A DNA stretch of 64,000 bases, from NCBI GenBank assembly GCA_001048675.1, contig CCKK01000003.1, positions 558,001 to 622,000 on the forward strand. Direction: 5' to 3'. The position numbers and the translations under genes are program-made. The notes under the pieces were generated by a model. The model worked only from the letters and a program-made list of their open reading frames with translations, ran no database searches and was not told the origin of the DNA. Of the stretch, positions 36,283-45,740 are shown in pieces; within the stretch, counting starts at the first letter, position 1, and every line of letters begins with the position of its first letter. The stretch comes from Vibrio diabolicus. Its GTDB lineage: Bacteria > Pseudomonadota > Gammaproteobacteria > Enterobacterales > Vibrionaceae.

Positions 36283-38794
36283 GCAACCAAACACCAGATT
36301 CACTCATACTCGACTCGCCCTGAATCTGTTTGTAGCGCACTATCGGCAGGCGCCACTGCAAGCCGCCGCAATTCTGATCGGTATCGTGTTGGCTGTAACC
36401 TTATTTGTTGCGGTGCAAGCCATCAACCTCAATGCCAAGCGCAGTTATGCGGAGTCTACCGAGCAGCTTAGCGCACAAGCTCAGAACTTAATTATTCCAC
36501 CAGCAGGGCAAAACTATCTGCCCGAGTCTCTTTATTTCACCCTTAGACAAAACGGGCTCAGTGCGGCGCTACCTGTAATCGAAGGGCGAGTGAGAGATGA
36601 ACAAGGTCGACGCTGGTCAGTACAAGGTAGCGAGTTGATTGCCGCCATCTCTTCGCGTTCTCGGTATTCTGCAAACGGAAAGTCATCAGAAAACCAACAG
36701 AACGTGTCTTTGTTCGACAGTGCTTTGCCTCTACCTGAGCTTTTGGCTGGCAAGCCCATCGTGATGATGAGCCAATCTCAACATCAAAACTTAGGAGAGG
36801 TAGAAACCCTAACTCTGGACGACATTCCAACCCAAGTGGTAGTGCTACCTGACGAATGGCAGTTAGGTAGCCGAATGTTGATGGACATTGGCTTTGCCCA
36901 GCAACTGCTCAATAAACAAGGGCAGCTCAGTTACATTGCGGTTTTCCATTCGGGTGATAAAGGGCATAAAATCACGCAAGCAAATTGGCAAAGCATCATT
37001 GGCGAGCAAGGACAATGGATTTCCAATAACCAAAGTACAGACCTTGGCTCACTGACCGACAGCTTTCACCTCAATCTCACCGCAATGAGCTTACTTGCCT
37101 TTTTAGTCGGGCTGTTCATTGCCTACAACGGCGTAAAATACAGTTTGCTGAAACGCAATCGCCTGTTAGTGCAGATTCAACAGGCAGGCGTTGCGCCGAG
37201 CATTGTGTTCTCTGCGCTGTTAGTTGAACTCACGATTCTCGTTACCATCGGCGCTTCCCTCGGTTTTGTATTGGGCATGCACCTCAGCCATTGGTTACAC
37301 CCGACCGTGGCACTGACTCTAGAACAACTTTATGGCGCAACACTTCTGCCCGGCACTTGGCAGTGGCAATGGTGGGCGCAAGCGCTGCTGCTCACGTTAG
37401 CCGCCACCCTATTAGCATGTTGGCAGCACTTTAAACAGCGAGTGCGCCAGCCGCTTTCCTCTCATGGCGGATTTTATCAAGCGCCGGAAGCCTCTAACGA
37501 AAACCAATTGTTTGTGATAGGTGCTTCGTTGACGGCTCTCGCACTCGCAGGGTTATGGTTGAGTGAGCATCACCGCTTCACCATGGCGTGGCTCGGCGTG
37601 CTTGTGGTGTCGATTCCTTTGTATCTACCCAAAACACTCAGCGTGTTAGCCAATTGGTGTGAGAAGCGCACCACTTCCGGTTTGATGCAGTATCTGTTTG
37701 CTGAGCTGCGTGAGCTGATTTCTCCGCTTTCTCTCGCCATGATGGCACTGCTACTCGCCGTTACGGCCAATATGGGGATGAACACCTTGGTGGGCAGCTT
37801 TGAATCCACCCTAAAACAGTGGTTAGAACAAAGGCTACACGCAGACATTTACGTCAGCCCCGCACAAGGAGAAATCGCTGATGTAGAGCGCGCGTTAGGG
37901 CAGTTCAACAATGTTGAGACCGTCTATAAGCAATACTACGTCGACGATGACCTGCAAGGCTTACCGATTTTGCTTGGCACCAAAGACAAAGACACCTTAG
38001 AGCAAACCATGGTGTTCAAATCGCATTTGGAGAACTTCTGGTCCCGCTTTTACCAAGGTGAGTTAGTCGCTATCAGTGAACCAACCGCGGTCAAACTGGG
38101 TTTATCACTGGGTAGCGAGCTCACGCTTGATGCCGTTCCAAATAAGAACCTACTTGTGGGGGCGGTATTCCATGATTACGGCTCACCTAACGGTGAAGTC
38201 TTATTAGCACCAAAGCTATGGCAAGAGAGCGGCTTTACCGACTTGCCGACAAGCCTTGGCATTAAAGTATCTGGTGACCCACAAATCGTATACGAGCAAC
38301 TGCACGAGCAACTGAATCTGCATCCAAGTCAGCTCTACGATCAGGCGCAAATCAAATCCATCGCGTTGGATATTTTCTCGCAGACCTTCGCCATTACGCG
38401 CGCGCTCAACGGCGTAACTTTGATGGTCGCCGTGATTGGCTTGTTCAGCGCTTGTTTCATGTTGCTCGACGCGCGCAAAGCCGCCATTGCAAGGCTGTAT
38501 GCACTTGGCGTTAGTCGTCGTAAATTAATGACCATGGTGGTCGGACAGATCGTCACTTTGGTCAGTTTTACTCTGGTTATAGCCCTGCCCCTAGGAGCCA
38601 TGATGGGTTACGTACTGACAGACATCGTCACCTTACGAGCTTTTGGTTGGAGCTTAAATTATCTGTGGAATTGGAGTGACGCCCTCAGCATTGCGGCGAT
38701 CACGATCTTGGTGGCGGTGATTGCAACCTTGATTCCGCTGTGGCGATTGGTCAGCAAGCCTGTCGTATCCAGTTTGCAAAGCGAGGTGTTGTGA
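36257..38794 (+). CDS. FtsX-type ABC transporter permease (AttFG-like)
   Basis: An 845-aa permease with a leading membrane helix at about 35-55, a large periplasmic domain, and two FtsX-type membrane blocks (about 260-420 and 720-840), resembling a fusion of AttF and AttG. The last block, LLDARKAAIARLYALGVSRR with following helices, is typical. I place the start at ATG 36257, overlapping the ATPase gene by 26 bases; ATG 36269 is also possible. The stop overlaps the start of the next gene (TGATG). It probably transports or extracts a lipid-like or hydrophobic envelope molecule. Confidence 0.88.
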   Translation: MSFAMKQAKQPNTRFTHTRLALNLFVAHYRQAPLQAAAILIGIVLAVTLFVAVQAINLNAKRSYAESTEQLSAQAQNLIIPPAGQNYLPESLYFTLRQNGLSAALPVIEGRVRDEQGRRWSVQGSELIAAISSRSRYSANGKSSENQQNVSLFDSALPLPELLAGKPIVMMSQSQHQNLGEVETLTLDDIPTQVVVLPDEWQLGSRMLMDIGFAQQLLNKQGQLSYIAVFHSGDKGHKITQANWQSIIGEQGQWISNNQSTDLGSLTDSFHLNLTAMSLLAFLVGLFIAYNGVKYSLLKRNRLLVQIQQAGVAPSIVFSALLVELTILVTIGASLGFVLGMHLSHWLHPTVALTLEQLYGATLLPGTWQWQWWAQALLLTLAATLLACWQHFKQRVRQPLSSHGGFYQAPEASNENQLFVIGASLTALALAGLWLSEHHRFTMAWLGVLVVSIPLYLPKTLSVLANWCEKRTTSGLMQYLFAELRELISPLSLAMMALLLAVTANMGMNTLVGSFESTLKQWLEQRLHADIYVSPAQGEIADVERALGQFNNVETVYKQYYVDDDLQGLPILLGTKDKDTLEQTMVFKSHLENFWSRFYQGELVAISEPTAVKLGLSLGSELTLDAVPNKNLLVGAVFHDYGSPNGEVLLAPKLWQESGFTDLPTSLGIKVSGDPQIVYEQLHEQLNLHPSQLYDQAQIKSIALDIFSQTFAITRALNGVTLMVAVIGLFSACFMLLDARKAAIARLYALGVSRRKLMTMVVGQIVTLVSFTLVIALPLGAMMGYVLTDIVTLRAFGWSLNYLWNWSDALSIAAITILVAVIATLIPLWRLVSKPVVSSLQSEVL

Positions 38795-39903
38795 TGAGTC
38801 GATCAGCAAACAAACTTACTCTACTCATAAGCAGTTTGATCCTATTTGGATGTGAAGATACGCAGCAACAAAATATGGGCACGTTGCTGGGAAGCGGAGA
38901 TACGCAAAGCGAGAGCAACCGATTCACACCCGTAGAAAAAGGGATTGAACTCACCTTTCCTACCGATCATCAAGCACACCCAAACTTTCGTCATGAATGG
39001 TGGTACTTAACCGCTAACTTAATTGATGAAGACGGCAATCCAATTGGCGTTCAATGGACACAATTTCGCTTTGCTGCTACGCCGCCAACAGGCGAAGATG
39101 ACGTGAAGAAAACCGAATGGCAAACTCAGCAAATCTACATGGCGCACAGCGCGGTTACAACGCAAGACAAACATTATGCTGATGAAAAATGGTCACGTGA
39201 CCAAGCCTCTCTAGCTGGCGTCGACACTTCACCATTTCGAGTTTACCTCGATGATTGGCAGTGGACTTCTTCAACCAACGACCTCTTCCCAGCCACATTG
39301 AAGGCGAACTCCGAACAGTTTGGCTATTCGCTGACGCTTACCAGCAGCGCACCTTATCAAAAGCAAGGCGAGCAAGGGTACAGCACCAAAAGCGCCGATG
39401 GCCGTGTGGCTTCCTATTACTACAGCCAACCGTTTATTGATGTCTCCGGTGAAGTCACGATCGATGGCAAAACCCATCAAGTGTCGGGCAAAGGTTGGAT
39501 AGACCGAGAGTGGAGCTCGCAATTCTTACTCGACTCACAACAAGGCTGGGACTGGTTTGCCCTAAGATTGAGTGACAAAACCAGCTTGGTGGTGTTCCAA
39601 TTACGTGATTCCAAAACCGGAGCAGCCAGTTACTCCAGTGCAAGGCTGATGCACCAAGATGGTTCTGGCATTGCTATCCCACAAAAAGATATTCAGTTAG
39701 AGGCAACCAAGCAAACAGAAATCCAAGGGCGAAAGTATCCAATCCAGTGGCAAGTGTCGATTCCAAATCAGCAAATTGAGCTTACCGTTTCTGCACTCAA
39801 CCCGAACGCGAAAATGCCCCTTTCTGTGCCTTATTGGGAAGGCCCTGTGCGTATTGAGGGCTCTCATTCAGGGACAGGTTATATGGAGCTGACGGGATAT
39901 TAA
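38794..39903 (+). CDS. AttH/CrtC-like lipocalin-domain lipoprotein
   Basis: A 369-aa lipoprotein. The signal peptide ends with lipobox LFGC, about residue 20. The tandem lipocalin-like fold is marked by the signature FRHEWWYLTANL at about residue 66 and by KGWIDREWSSQFL in the second half, as in AttH and carotenoid-hydratase-like proteins. It starts by one-base overlap with the permease stop and is thus co-translated. It probably acts as the periplasmic hydrophobic-ligand partner of the transporter. The exact substrate is unknown. Confidence 0.88.
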   Translation: MSRSANKLTLLISSLILFGCEDTQQQNMGTLLGSGDTQSESNRFTPVEKGIELTFPTDHQAHPNFRHEWWYLTANLIDEDGNPIGVQWTQFRFAATPPTGEDDVKKTEWQTQQIYMAHSAVTTQDKHYADEKWSRDQASLAGVDTSPFRVYLDDWQWTSSTNDLFPATLKANSEQFGYSLTLTSSAPYQKQGEQGYSTKSADGRVASYYYSQPFIDVSGEVTIDGKTHQVSGKGWIDREWSSQFLLDSQQGWDWFALRLSDKTSLVVFQLRDSKTGAASYSSARLMHQDGSGIAIPQKDIQLEATKQTEIQGRKYPIQWQVSIPNQQIELTVSALNPNAKMPLSVPYWEGPVRIEGSHSGTGYMELTGY

Positions 39904-40081
39904 GCGCTCTTAACGGATTTCAATTACCGTTGAGAAGCCATCTTAAGAACCATCTCCTACCCGCAACAGAATGCATCATAATCAGAAATAAATGACTACG
40001 ACGCATTTATTCGATACTAGCCTTGAATCCTTGCTTCGTTGCGGTACGCTTTGAGCAAATCAAACAAGGGTGGCCCCTCTC

Positions 40082-40981
40082 ATGCGTGTCGATTATCACC
40101 AACGACTCGTTCCTGTTATTCGCTATCTGGAACAGCACTTTAACGATCCTCTCAATTTGCTCGAAGTGGCAGCGCTAGCCAACCTCTCTCCCTATCATTT
40201 TCACCGTACCTTCAAGGCGGTACAAGGCGAAACATTAGCCGACTTCATTCGACGTTTACGGCTAGAGGCGGCAGCAGACGACCTTTTCAAATCAAAGCAA
40301 CCAGTGCTGAACATCGCGTTAGAGTAAGGTTTTTCTAGTTCGCAAAGCCTAGCTAAAGCGTTTAAGCAGCATTATGGCGTAACACCAACCGCCTTTCGCG
40401 ACTGTAAAAACTACCAGCAATTTTCTGAACTCGCGCGAAACAGCAAGATTGGACACGCACTGCGCAAGAATGGAAACGAACGAGCCCTAAGCGATTCATA
40501 TACTGACTCTGAACTCACAACATGGAGCAACAATATGGAAACGCAAAACTTTGATAAAGCAAAATTGGCTTACATTCGCGTAAACGGCCCTTACGGCCAA
40601 GGCTATGAAGAGCCATCAGGTCGCTTGTATCAATGGGCAGGGATAAAAGGTTTAGCGGGTAATACCTGTATCTTCATTTATCACGATAACCCAGAAATCA
40701 CGCCAGACGAGAAGTGTCGTACTGACATCTGTCTAATGGTGCCAGAAGATACCGAAGTACCAAAAGGCATTGAGCTGCAAGACTTCCCCGGCGGTCAATA
40801 TGCGGTGATGCGCCAGCAAATTACCGAATTCAGCCAATACCCTAAAGCATGGGATGATTTGATGAGCAAAGTGGTTGAATCTGGTATTGAAAACGACTGT
40901 CGACCTTGCTTCGAACTTTATCATAGCTACGATCCACAAACGCACCATGCAGACGTCAGCTTCTGCACTGCCATCAAATAA
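40082..40981 (+). pseudogene. AraC-type regulator with GyrI-like ligand domain, interrupted by in-frame TAA
   Basis: The N-terminal part holds an AraC HTH (LEVAALANLSPYHFHRTF) and ends at TAA 40325-40327 after NIALE. Reading on in the same frame gives GFSSSQSLAKAFKQHYG, the second HTH helix, and then a GyrI-like domain (from about 40535) to a stop at 40981. The family sequence at the stop is normally E-Y-G-F, so TAT to TAA is the simplest change. The complete gene would encode 299 aa (ATG 40082; GTG 40070 also possible). The C-terminal GyrI-like part has its own ATG at 40535 with TGGAGC upstream and might still be made as a separate 148-aa protein. Confidence 0.85.
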
Positions 40982-40987
40982 TCGAAA

Positions 40988-41012
40988 AAAGCCTGCACGT
41001 TCGCAGGCTTTC
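40988..41012. terminator. Bidirectional terminator
   Basis: GCCTGC / GCAGGC stem flanked by an A-run and a T-run, between the convergent AraC/GyrI gene and ohr. Confidence 0.75.
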
Positions 41013-41039
41013 CTTCTATTAGAAATAATGTCTAAATCG

Positions 41040-41462
41040 TTAGATCGCTTCGCCATTTACTGTAACAGCAACATCAATATTGCCACGAACGGCGTTTGAG
41101 TATGGGCAAACTTGGTGTGCAATGCGCGTTAGCTCTAGCGCTTGCTCTTGTGGTATCTCTAGCTCTACCGCTAGGCTCACTGTTAGTGCGAAGCCGCCGT
41201 TATCGTTCGGACCAATGCCCACTTCCGCTGTTACGGGTGCACTTTTCAGGTTTACTTTACCTTCACGTGCTACGTGCAGAATCGCGTTAGAAAAACATGC
41301 TGAATAGCCCGCTGCGAAAAGCTGCTCAGGGTTAGTTGCTGCACCTGTGCCGCCCATTTCCTTCGGGTATGACAGCTCTAGCTCGAGAAGACCGTCATCT
41401 GTTTTTACTTGACCATTACGACCAGCCAAAGCAGTAGCTTGAGTTTTGTATAGAGTAGTCAT
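41040..41462 (-). CDS. ohr: Organic hydroperoxide resistance protein Ohr
   Basis: A 140-aa OsmC/Ohr-family thiol peroxidase that reduces organic hydroperoxides. The two catalytic cysteines are visible in GYSACFSNAI (about residue 60) and HQVCPYSNAVRGN (about 125), with the Ohr-specific NPEQLFAAGYSACF context. It is divergent from its regulator ohrR, 78 bases apart. Confidence 0.95.
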   Translation of the reverse strand: MTTLYKTQATALAGRNGQVKTDDGLLELELSYPKEMGGTGAATNPEQLFAAGYSACFSNAILHVAREGKVNLKSAPVTAEVGIGPNDNGGFALTVSLAVELEIPQEQALELTRIAHQVCPYSNAVRGNIDVAVTVNGEAI

Positions 41463-41477
41463 GCGATTGTCCTTCTT

Positions 41478-41499
41478 AATTTAAGTTGCGCACAATTTA
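41478..41499. promoter_or_regulatory. Candidate OhrR operator
   Basis: A partial palindrome centred on TGCGCA (TTAAGTTGCGCACAATTTA) in the short ohr-ohrR divergent region. OhrR-type repressors bind AT-rich palindromes in this position. Confidence 0.5.
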
Positions 41500-41540
41500 T
41501 TTTGTTACTCTCTTTCTCTGTGAGCAGGTAGGCAACGCCA

Positions 41541-42035
41541 ATGAGCCAGTGTTACACCGACAACACCATGACCGACGACGATAAACTTTTACTCGAAAAC
41601 CAAGTTTGCTTTCCGCTCTATAGTGCAGCAAATGCGGTGATCCGAGCTTACCGCCCTTTGCTGGACGAACTTGATCTGACTTATTCGCAATACTTAGTGA
41701 TGATGGTGTTGTGGGAGAAAGACGGCGCCAGCGTTAAAGAATTGGGCTCGCAACTGCATTTGGATTCAGGCACGCTCACGCCGCTGCTTAAACGATTAGA
41801 AACAAAAGGCTATGTAGAACGTGGCCGTAGTGAAACCGATGAGCGCGTTCGCGTACTCAACCTAACCGAGCAAGGTCGTGACCTCAAAGAGCAAGCCAAG
41901 TCAGTGCCAAACGCCATGATGTGTAAAATCACGTTAGAGCTGGATGAAATGATCATGCTGAAGAAGTTGTGCGGCAAGGTGCTCGACAATCTGAAACTAA
42001 AAAATAAAAGCATCAGCTTCCCCACTTCTTATTAG
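41541..42035 (+). CDS. ohrR: MarR-family organic peroxide sensor OhrR
   Basis: A 164-aa repressor. The redox cysteine is in LLLENQVCFPLYSA at about residue 22, followed by the MarR winged helix (LGSQLHLDSGTLTPLLKRLE and wing YVERGRSETDERVRV). Oxidation of the cysteine releases DNA and induces ohr. The start ATG at 41541 follows AGGTAGG at good spacing; ATG 41568 lacks a ribosome site. Confidence 0.93.
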   Translation: MSQCYTDNTMTDDDKLLLENQVCFPLYSAANAVIRAYRPLLDELDLTYSQYLVMMVLWEKDGASVKELGSQLHLDSGTLTPLLKRLETKGYVERGRSETDERVRVLNLTEQGRDLKEQAKSVPNAMMCKITLELDEMIMLKKLCGKVLDNLKLKNKSISFPTSY

Positions 42036-42064
42036 AAAGAGCCTGCCGAAATGCAGGTTCTTTC
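42035..42064 (+). terminator. Hairpin after ohrR
   Basis: Twelve-bp stem GAAAGAGCCTGC / GCAGGTTCTTTC (one G-U pair) overlapping the ohrR stop. The T-tail is short (TTTCGATCTT), so termination may be partial. Confidence 0.65.
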
Positions 42065-42184
42065 GATCTTAGCCGGACGATCTCTTAAAGTTCATCATCG
42101 GTATCTCTATTACCACTCGGCCTTCATCTTCAATAAAACCTATCAAAGCAAACTCACTTACATCGGGCTTCCCTATGAATAAAG

Positions 42185-42221
42185 ATAGGAAATGACTATC
42201 AATAGGATAGTTACAAGCGAT
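42185..42221 (+). promoter_or_regulatory. OxyR-binding site upstream of ahpC
   Basis: ATAG-N7-CTAT-N7-ATAG-N7-CGAT with exact spacing, matching the four-element OxyR consensus at 15 of 16 positions. A -10-like TATACT lies at 42248-42253, placing OxyR just upstream of the -35 region, as expected for an activator of ahpC. Confidence 0.85.
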
Positions 42222-42302
42222 TTTCCTTAAACACAATCCAATGCGAATATACTTTCCGAAAGCAAGAACTGCTCACCCTAAAACATTCTGAGGAAAGTAA
42301 AA

Positions 42303-42860
42303 ATGATTAATACAAAGATCAAACCATTTGCAGCTACAGCATACAAAAACGGCGAATTCGTTGAAGTAACAGAACAAGACGTTCTAGGCAAATGGGCTGT
42401 ATTCTTCTTCTACCCAGCAGACTTCACATTCGTATGTCCGACAGAACTAGGTGACCTAGCAGACCACTACGAAGAGCTACAAAAACGCGGCGTTGAAGTG
42501 TACTCAGTATCAACAGACACACACTTCACTCACAAAGCTTGGCACGATAGCTCAGAAACCATCGGCAAGATCCAGTACTACATGCTTGGTGACCAAACAG
42601 GCAACATCACAAACAACTTCGGTGTGATGCGTGAAGGCCAAGGTCTTGCAGACCGTGCAACGTTCCTAATCGACCCAGAAGGTACTATCCAAGCAATGGA
42701 AATCACTGCTGAAGGTATCGGTCGTGACGCAGAAGACCTACTACGCAAAGTGAAAGCAGCTCAGTACGTAGCAGCACACCCAGGCGAAGTTTGCCCAGCA
42801 AAATGGAAAGAAGGCGAAGAAACGCTAGCTCCTTCTCTAGACCTAGTAGGCAAAATCTAA
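42303..42860 (+). CDS. ahpC: Alkyl hydroperoxide reductase peroxidase subunit AhpC
   Basis: A 185-aa typical 2-Cys peroxiredoxin. The peroxidatic cysteine is in [16 protein letters not shown] at about residue 46, and the resolving cysteine in [10 protein letters not shown] at about 165. It reduces peroxides and is recycled by AhpF. Codon use is extremely biased towards optimal codons, as expected for an abundant protein. Ribosome site GAGGAAAG precedes the ATG. It has an OxyR site upstream and is followed by ahpF. Confidence 0.97.
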   Translation: MINTKIKPFAATAYKNGEFVEVTEQDVLGKWAVFFFYPADFTFVCPTELGDLADHYEELQKRGVEVYSVSTDTHFTHKAWHDSSETIGKIQYYMLGDQTGNITNNFGVMREGQGLADRATFLIDPEGTIQAMEITAEGIGRDAEDLLRKVKAAQYVAAHPGEVCPAKWKEGEETLAPSLDLVGKI

Positions 42861-42870
42861 GCCACTGAAT

Positions 42871-42959
42871 TTAAGCTCAATTTAACATGCTAATTGACGC
42901 TTAACTTAGAGAGCGTTCCAGGTTAGATACCTTGACGACCTTCTGCCTGGTTTGCTCTC
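42871..42959 (+). promoter_or_regulatory. Two hairpins between ahpC and ahpF
   Basis: First hairpin at about 42871-42904 (TTAAGC-TCAATT with AATTGA-C-GCTTAA). Second, longer hairpin at 42909-42959 (GAGAGC-GTT-CCAGG with CCTGG-TTT-GCTCTC). Neither has a strong T-tail, so they may lower read-through to ahpF or protect the ahpC message, giving more AhpC than AhpF. Confidence 0.55.
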
Positions 42960-43017
42960 TCCCTACTGATTTTATCCAGAGTAACCACTCTTTTGTTTAT
43001 TTAAGGTAACAACAACT

Positions 43018-44586
43018 ATGTTAGACCAAGCGATCCAACAACAACTCAAACAATACCTGGCTAATGTAAAAGAAGACGTTCGTCTAGTGGTTAGTCTAGA
43101 TGAAAGCAAAGCATCGAATGACATTCTGTCTCTGGCGAACCAAATCGCAGAGATGAGCGACTTTATCACCGTTGAACGTGACGACAACGCAAGCGCACGT
43201 AAACCAGTGATGACGGTGACGAACCCAGTAAAAGGCACAGCACTTCGCTTTGCTGGCCTACCAATGGGTCACGAATTTACCTCTCTGGTATTGGCATTGC
43301 TGCACTCTGGTGGTCACCCAATCAAACTAGAGGCGGAAGTGATTGAACAAATCGCAGCGCTAGATAAAGAATTGGATGTTGAAGTGTTCATTTCACTGTC
43401 GTGCCAAAACTGTCCAGACGTTGTTCAAGCGTTCAACATGATGGCGGCGATCAACCCGAAAGTGAAAGCAACCATGATCGACGGTGCACTCTTCCAAGAT
43501 GAAGTGAAACAACGCGACATCATGGCAGTACCAAGCGTATTCGTAAACGGAGAGCTATTCGGTCAAGGTCGTATGTCTCTGACTGAAATCCTAAACAAAG
43601 TGGATGACGGCGCGAGCGAGAAAGCAGCCAAAGCACTGAGCGAAAAAGACCCATACGACGTGCTAGTTGTCGGCGGTGGCCCTGGTGGTAGTGCAGCAGC
43701 ACTATACGCAGCGCGTAAAGGTATTCGCACTGGCGTTGTCGCTAAACGCTTCGGTGGTCAGGTGATGGACACCATGGCAATCGAGAACTTTATCTCGGTA
43801 AAACGTACTGAAGGTCCAAAACTGGCGACTGACCTAGCAGAGCACCTAAAAGAATACGACGTAGACGTCGTGACTGAGCAACAAGCGCAAAAACTGATGG
43901 GCGCAGCGCACACAGATGATGGCTTGATTCATATCCAACTTGAAAGCGGCGCAACGCTGAAAAGTAAGAGTGTCATCCTTAGCCCTGGTGCACGCTGGCG
44001 TGAAATGAACGTTCCGGGTGAGCAAGAGTACCGCAACAAAGGCGTCGCGTACTGCCCACACTGTGACGGCCCGCTATTCAAAGGTAAGAAAACCGCGGTT
44101 ATCGGTGGTGGTAACTCAGGCATCGAAGCGGCTATCGACCTTGCTGGTATCGTAGAACACGTAACGGTTCTTGAATTCGCAGACGTACTTCGCGCAGACC
44201 AAGTGCTTATCGACAAAGCGAACTCACTACCAAACGTAGACATCATCACGATGGCGCAAACTACTGAAGTTGTGGGTGACGGTACTCGCGTAACAAGCTT
44301 GAAGTACAAAGACCGCAACACAGATGAAATCAAAGAGATTGAACTGTCAGGTATCTTTGTTCAAATCGGTCTAGTACCAAACACAGAATGGCTGAAAGAT
44401 TCAGAAGTAGCGCTTTCTGAGCGCGGCGAAATTGAAGTTGGTAGCCGTGGTGAAACCAGCCTAGAAGGTGTCTTCGCAGCCGGTGACGCTACGACGGTTC
44501 CTTACAAACAGATCATCATTGCGATGGGTGAAGGTGCAAAAGCAAGCTTAGGCGCGTTTGACTACCTAATCCGTAAGCAAGGTTAA
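43018..44586 (+). CDS. ahpF: Alkyl hydroperoxide reductase flavoprotein subunit AhpF
   Basis: A 522-aa FAD/NADH disulphide reductase that recycles AhpC. The N-terminal tandem-thioredoxin domain has its CxxC in LSCQNCPDV at about residue 130. The FAD site is [16 protein letters not shown], the redox CxxC is [10 protein letters not shown] at about residue 345, the NAD site is [12 protein letters not shown], and [15 protein letters not shown] closes the flavin domain. It is intact and full length. Confidence 0.97.
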   Translation: MLDQAIQQQLKQYLANVKEDVRLVVSLDESKASNDILSLANQIAEMSDFITVERDDNASARKPVMTVTNPVKGTALRFAGLPMGHEFTSLVLALLHSGGHPIKLEAEVIEQIAALDKELDVEVFISLSCQNCPDVVQAFNMMAAINPKVKATMIDGALFQDEVKQRDIMAVPSVFVNGELFGQGRMSLTEILNKVDDGASEKAAKALSEKDPYDVLVVGGGPGGSAAALYAARKGIRTGVVAKRFGGQVMDTMAIENFISVKRTEGPKLATDLAEHLKEYDVDVVTEQQAQKLMGAAHTDDGLIHIQLESGATLKSKSVILSPGARWREMNVPGEQEYRNKGVAYCPHCDGPLFKGKKTAVIGGGNSGIEAAIDLAGIVEHVTVLEFADVLRADQVLIDKANSLPNVDIITMAQTTEVVGDGTRVTSLKYKDRNTDEIKEIELSGIFVQIGLVPNTEWLKDSEVALSERGEIEVGSRGETSLEGVFAAGDATTVPYKQIIIAMGEGAKASLGAFDYLIRKQG

Positions 44587-44711
44587 TCTCCAATTTCTTG
44601 AGCACAAAGCGCACGGTGCGGTGTTTTCTTCCCCTGAAAACCAATCGGGGCACCGTGACAGCGATGAGTAACAAGAAATAAAAGCAAAAAACCTAGAAGC
44701 CCAAAGACTTT

Positions 44712-44740
44712 GCCAGCAGGTACTAACTGCTGGCTTTTTT
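44712..44740 (+). terminator. Rho-independent terminator after ahpF
   Basis: GCCAGCA / TGCTGGC stem with a nine-base loop and a T6 tail, about 125 bases after the ahpF stop. Confidence 0.85.
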
Positions 44741-45323
44741 GGTTTTGGGGAGGACGAATTTATTTAAACAAAAAGGAGCTAATGGCAATCAAAACAACTA
44801 AGCATGCCGTGTCCAACTCCTTCTCTCACGAGCACATTGATGAGAAAGATGACGTCCAGAAAAATCAAGGTAATCCGCAATCAGATGCATCAAAGTTATT
44901 AAAACCCCACACCCAGCTCTAAATAGAGTCATAACGTAATTCGGATCAGTTTGAAGGATTATAGGAATACGGGAGTATACAAACCAGATGACAAAAATGG
45001 TCAAAAGTACAAACGTAAGATATCGCTTTAGGAAAAAAGCTTTTTTCAACTGCACATTTCTTAGGGATTGTACAAAGTATCTTTTGAATGGTTTTGGAAA
45101 CAAACACCTAAACCGCCGACACATTTTGTAAAATCCAAACTTAATGTGAGTAAACTTATTCAATACTTTCAATTGATCGTACCAAGTAAAATTAGCTAAA
45201 CAATACATTGGGTTGTAAAGGACAAAATCCAAGTAAGTCGATGGTTTAAGCAGAAAAGAACACTCTACCCCTTGATAACAACATCCAAATGCTTGGCAAA
45301 CCATGTCGAGAAAAGGGGGAGTT

Positions 45324-45408
45324 AGAGGGGGGCAAGCACCTAACCCAACATTAAACCTCAAGCACCCCACCTAACCTTCGCTTGTATCAAACTCTAAAGA
45401 TCTCAGCA
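45324..45408. repeat. Diverged direct repeat, copy 1
   Basis: Shares GCAAGCACCTAACCCAAC and further blocks (CACCCCACC, TGTATCAA, AAAGAT) in the same order with copy 2, about 305 bases downstream. Looks like an intergenic dispersed repeat rather than coding sequence. Confidence 0.6.
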
Positions 45409-45515
45409 CTCCGAGTTCAAGGTGGCAAGTTCTACAATCGCGGATAATTCAATTCACACCACCTGCATCACAACGCGCTGCGAATAGATTCTGAATAATC
45501 GCTTAGGCTCCTTCA

Positions 45516-45580
45516 GAATGACGTTGTTCGTTTAGCGCTCTCTTCACGTCATTCCCGCGAACCTAGGTGAGACTGGGAAT
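45516..45580. repeat. Palindromic (REP-like) unit
   Basis: Two nested inverted repeats: GAATGACG at 45516-45523 with CGTCATTC at 45547-45554, and ATTCCC at 45551-45556 with GGGAAT at 45575-45580. The CGTCATTCCCGCG core is a form often seen in dispersed bacterial palindromic repeats. Confidence 0.5.
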
Positions 45581-45630
45581 CTACTCACCACAAACTCGCT
45601 CGAAAATGATTAGCACGAACAAAAGATGAA

Positions 45631-45718
45631 AGAGGGTTGCAAGCACCTAACCCAACTCGCAGATTCAAGTACCACCCCACCGAATCTCTCCATGTATCAA
45701 GATCCAAAGATATCAACC
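45631..45718. repeat. Diverged direct repeat, copy 2
   Basis: Second copy of the repeat described at 45324-45408. It ends just upstream of the SoxR-like promoter of the glyoxalase-fold gene. Confidence 0.6.
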
Positions 45719-45740
45719 CTAAAAAATTTTAAAAAAGCCC

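Noticed and set aside
44798..45370. 190-codon open frame on the minus strand
   Set aside because: No ribosome site, no recognisable domain, and its N-terminal part translates one copy of an intergenic repeat. Composition (many Cys, Arg and Phe) is unlike the real genes around it.
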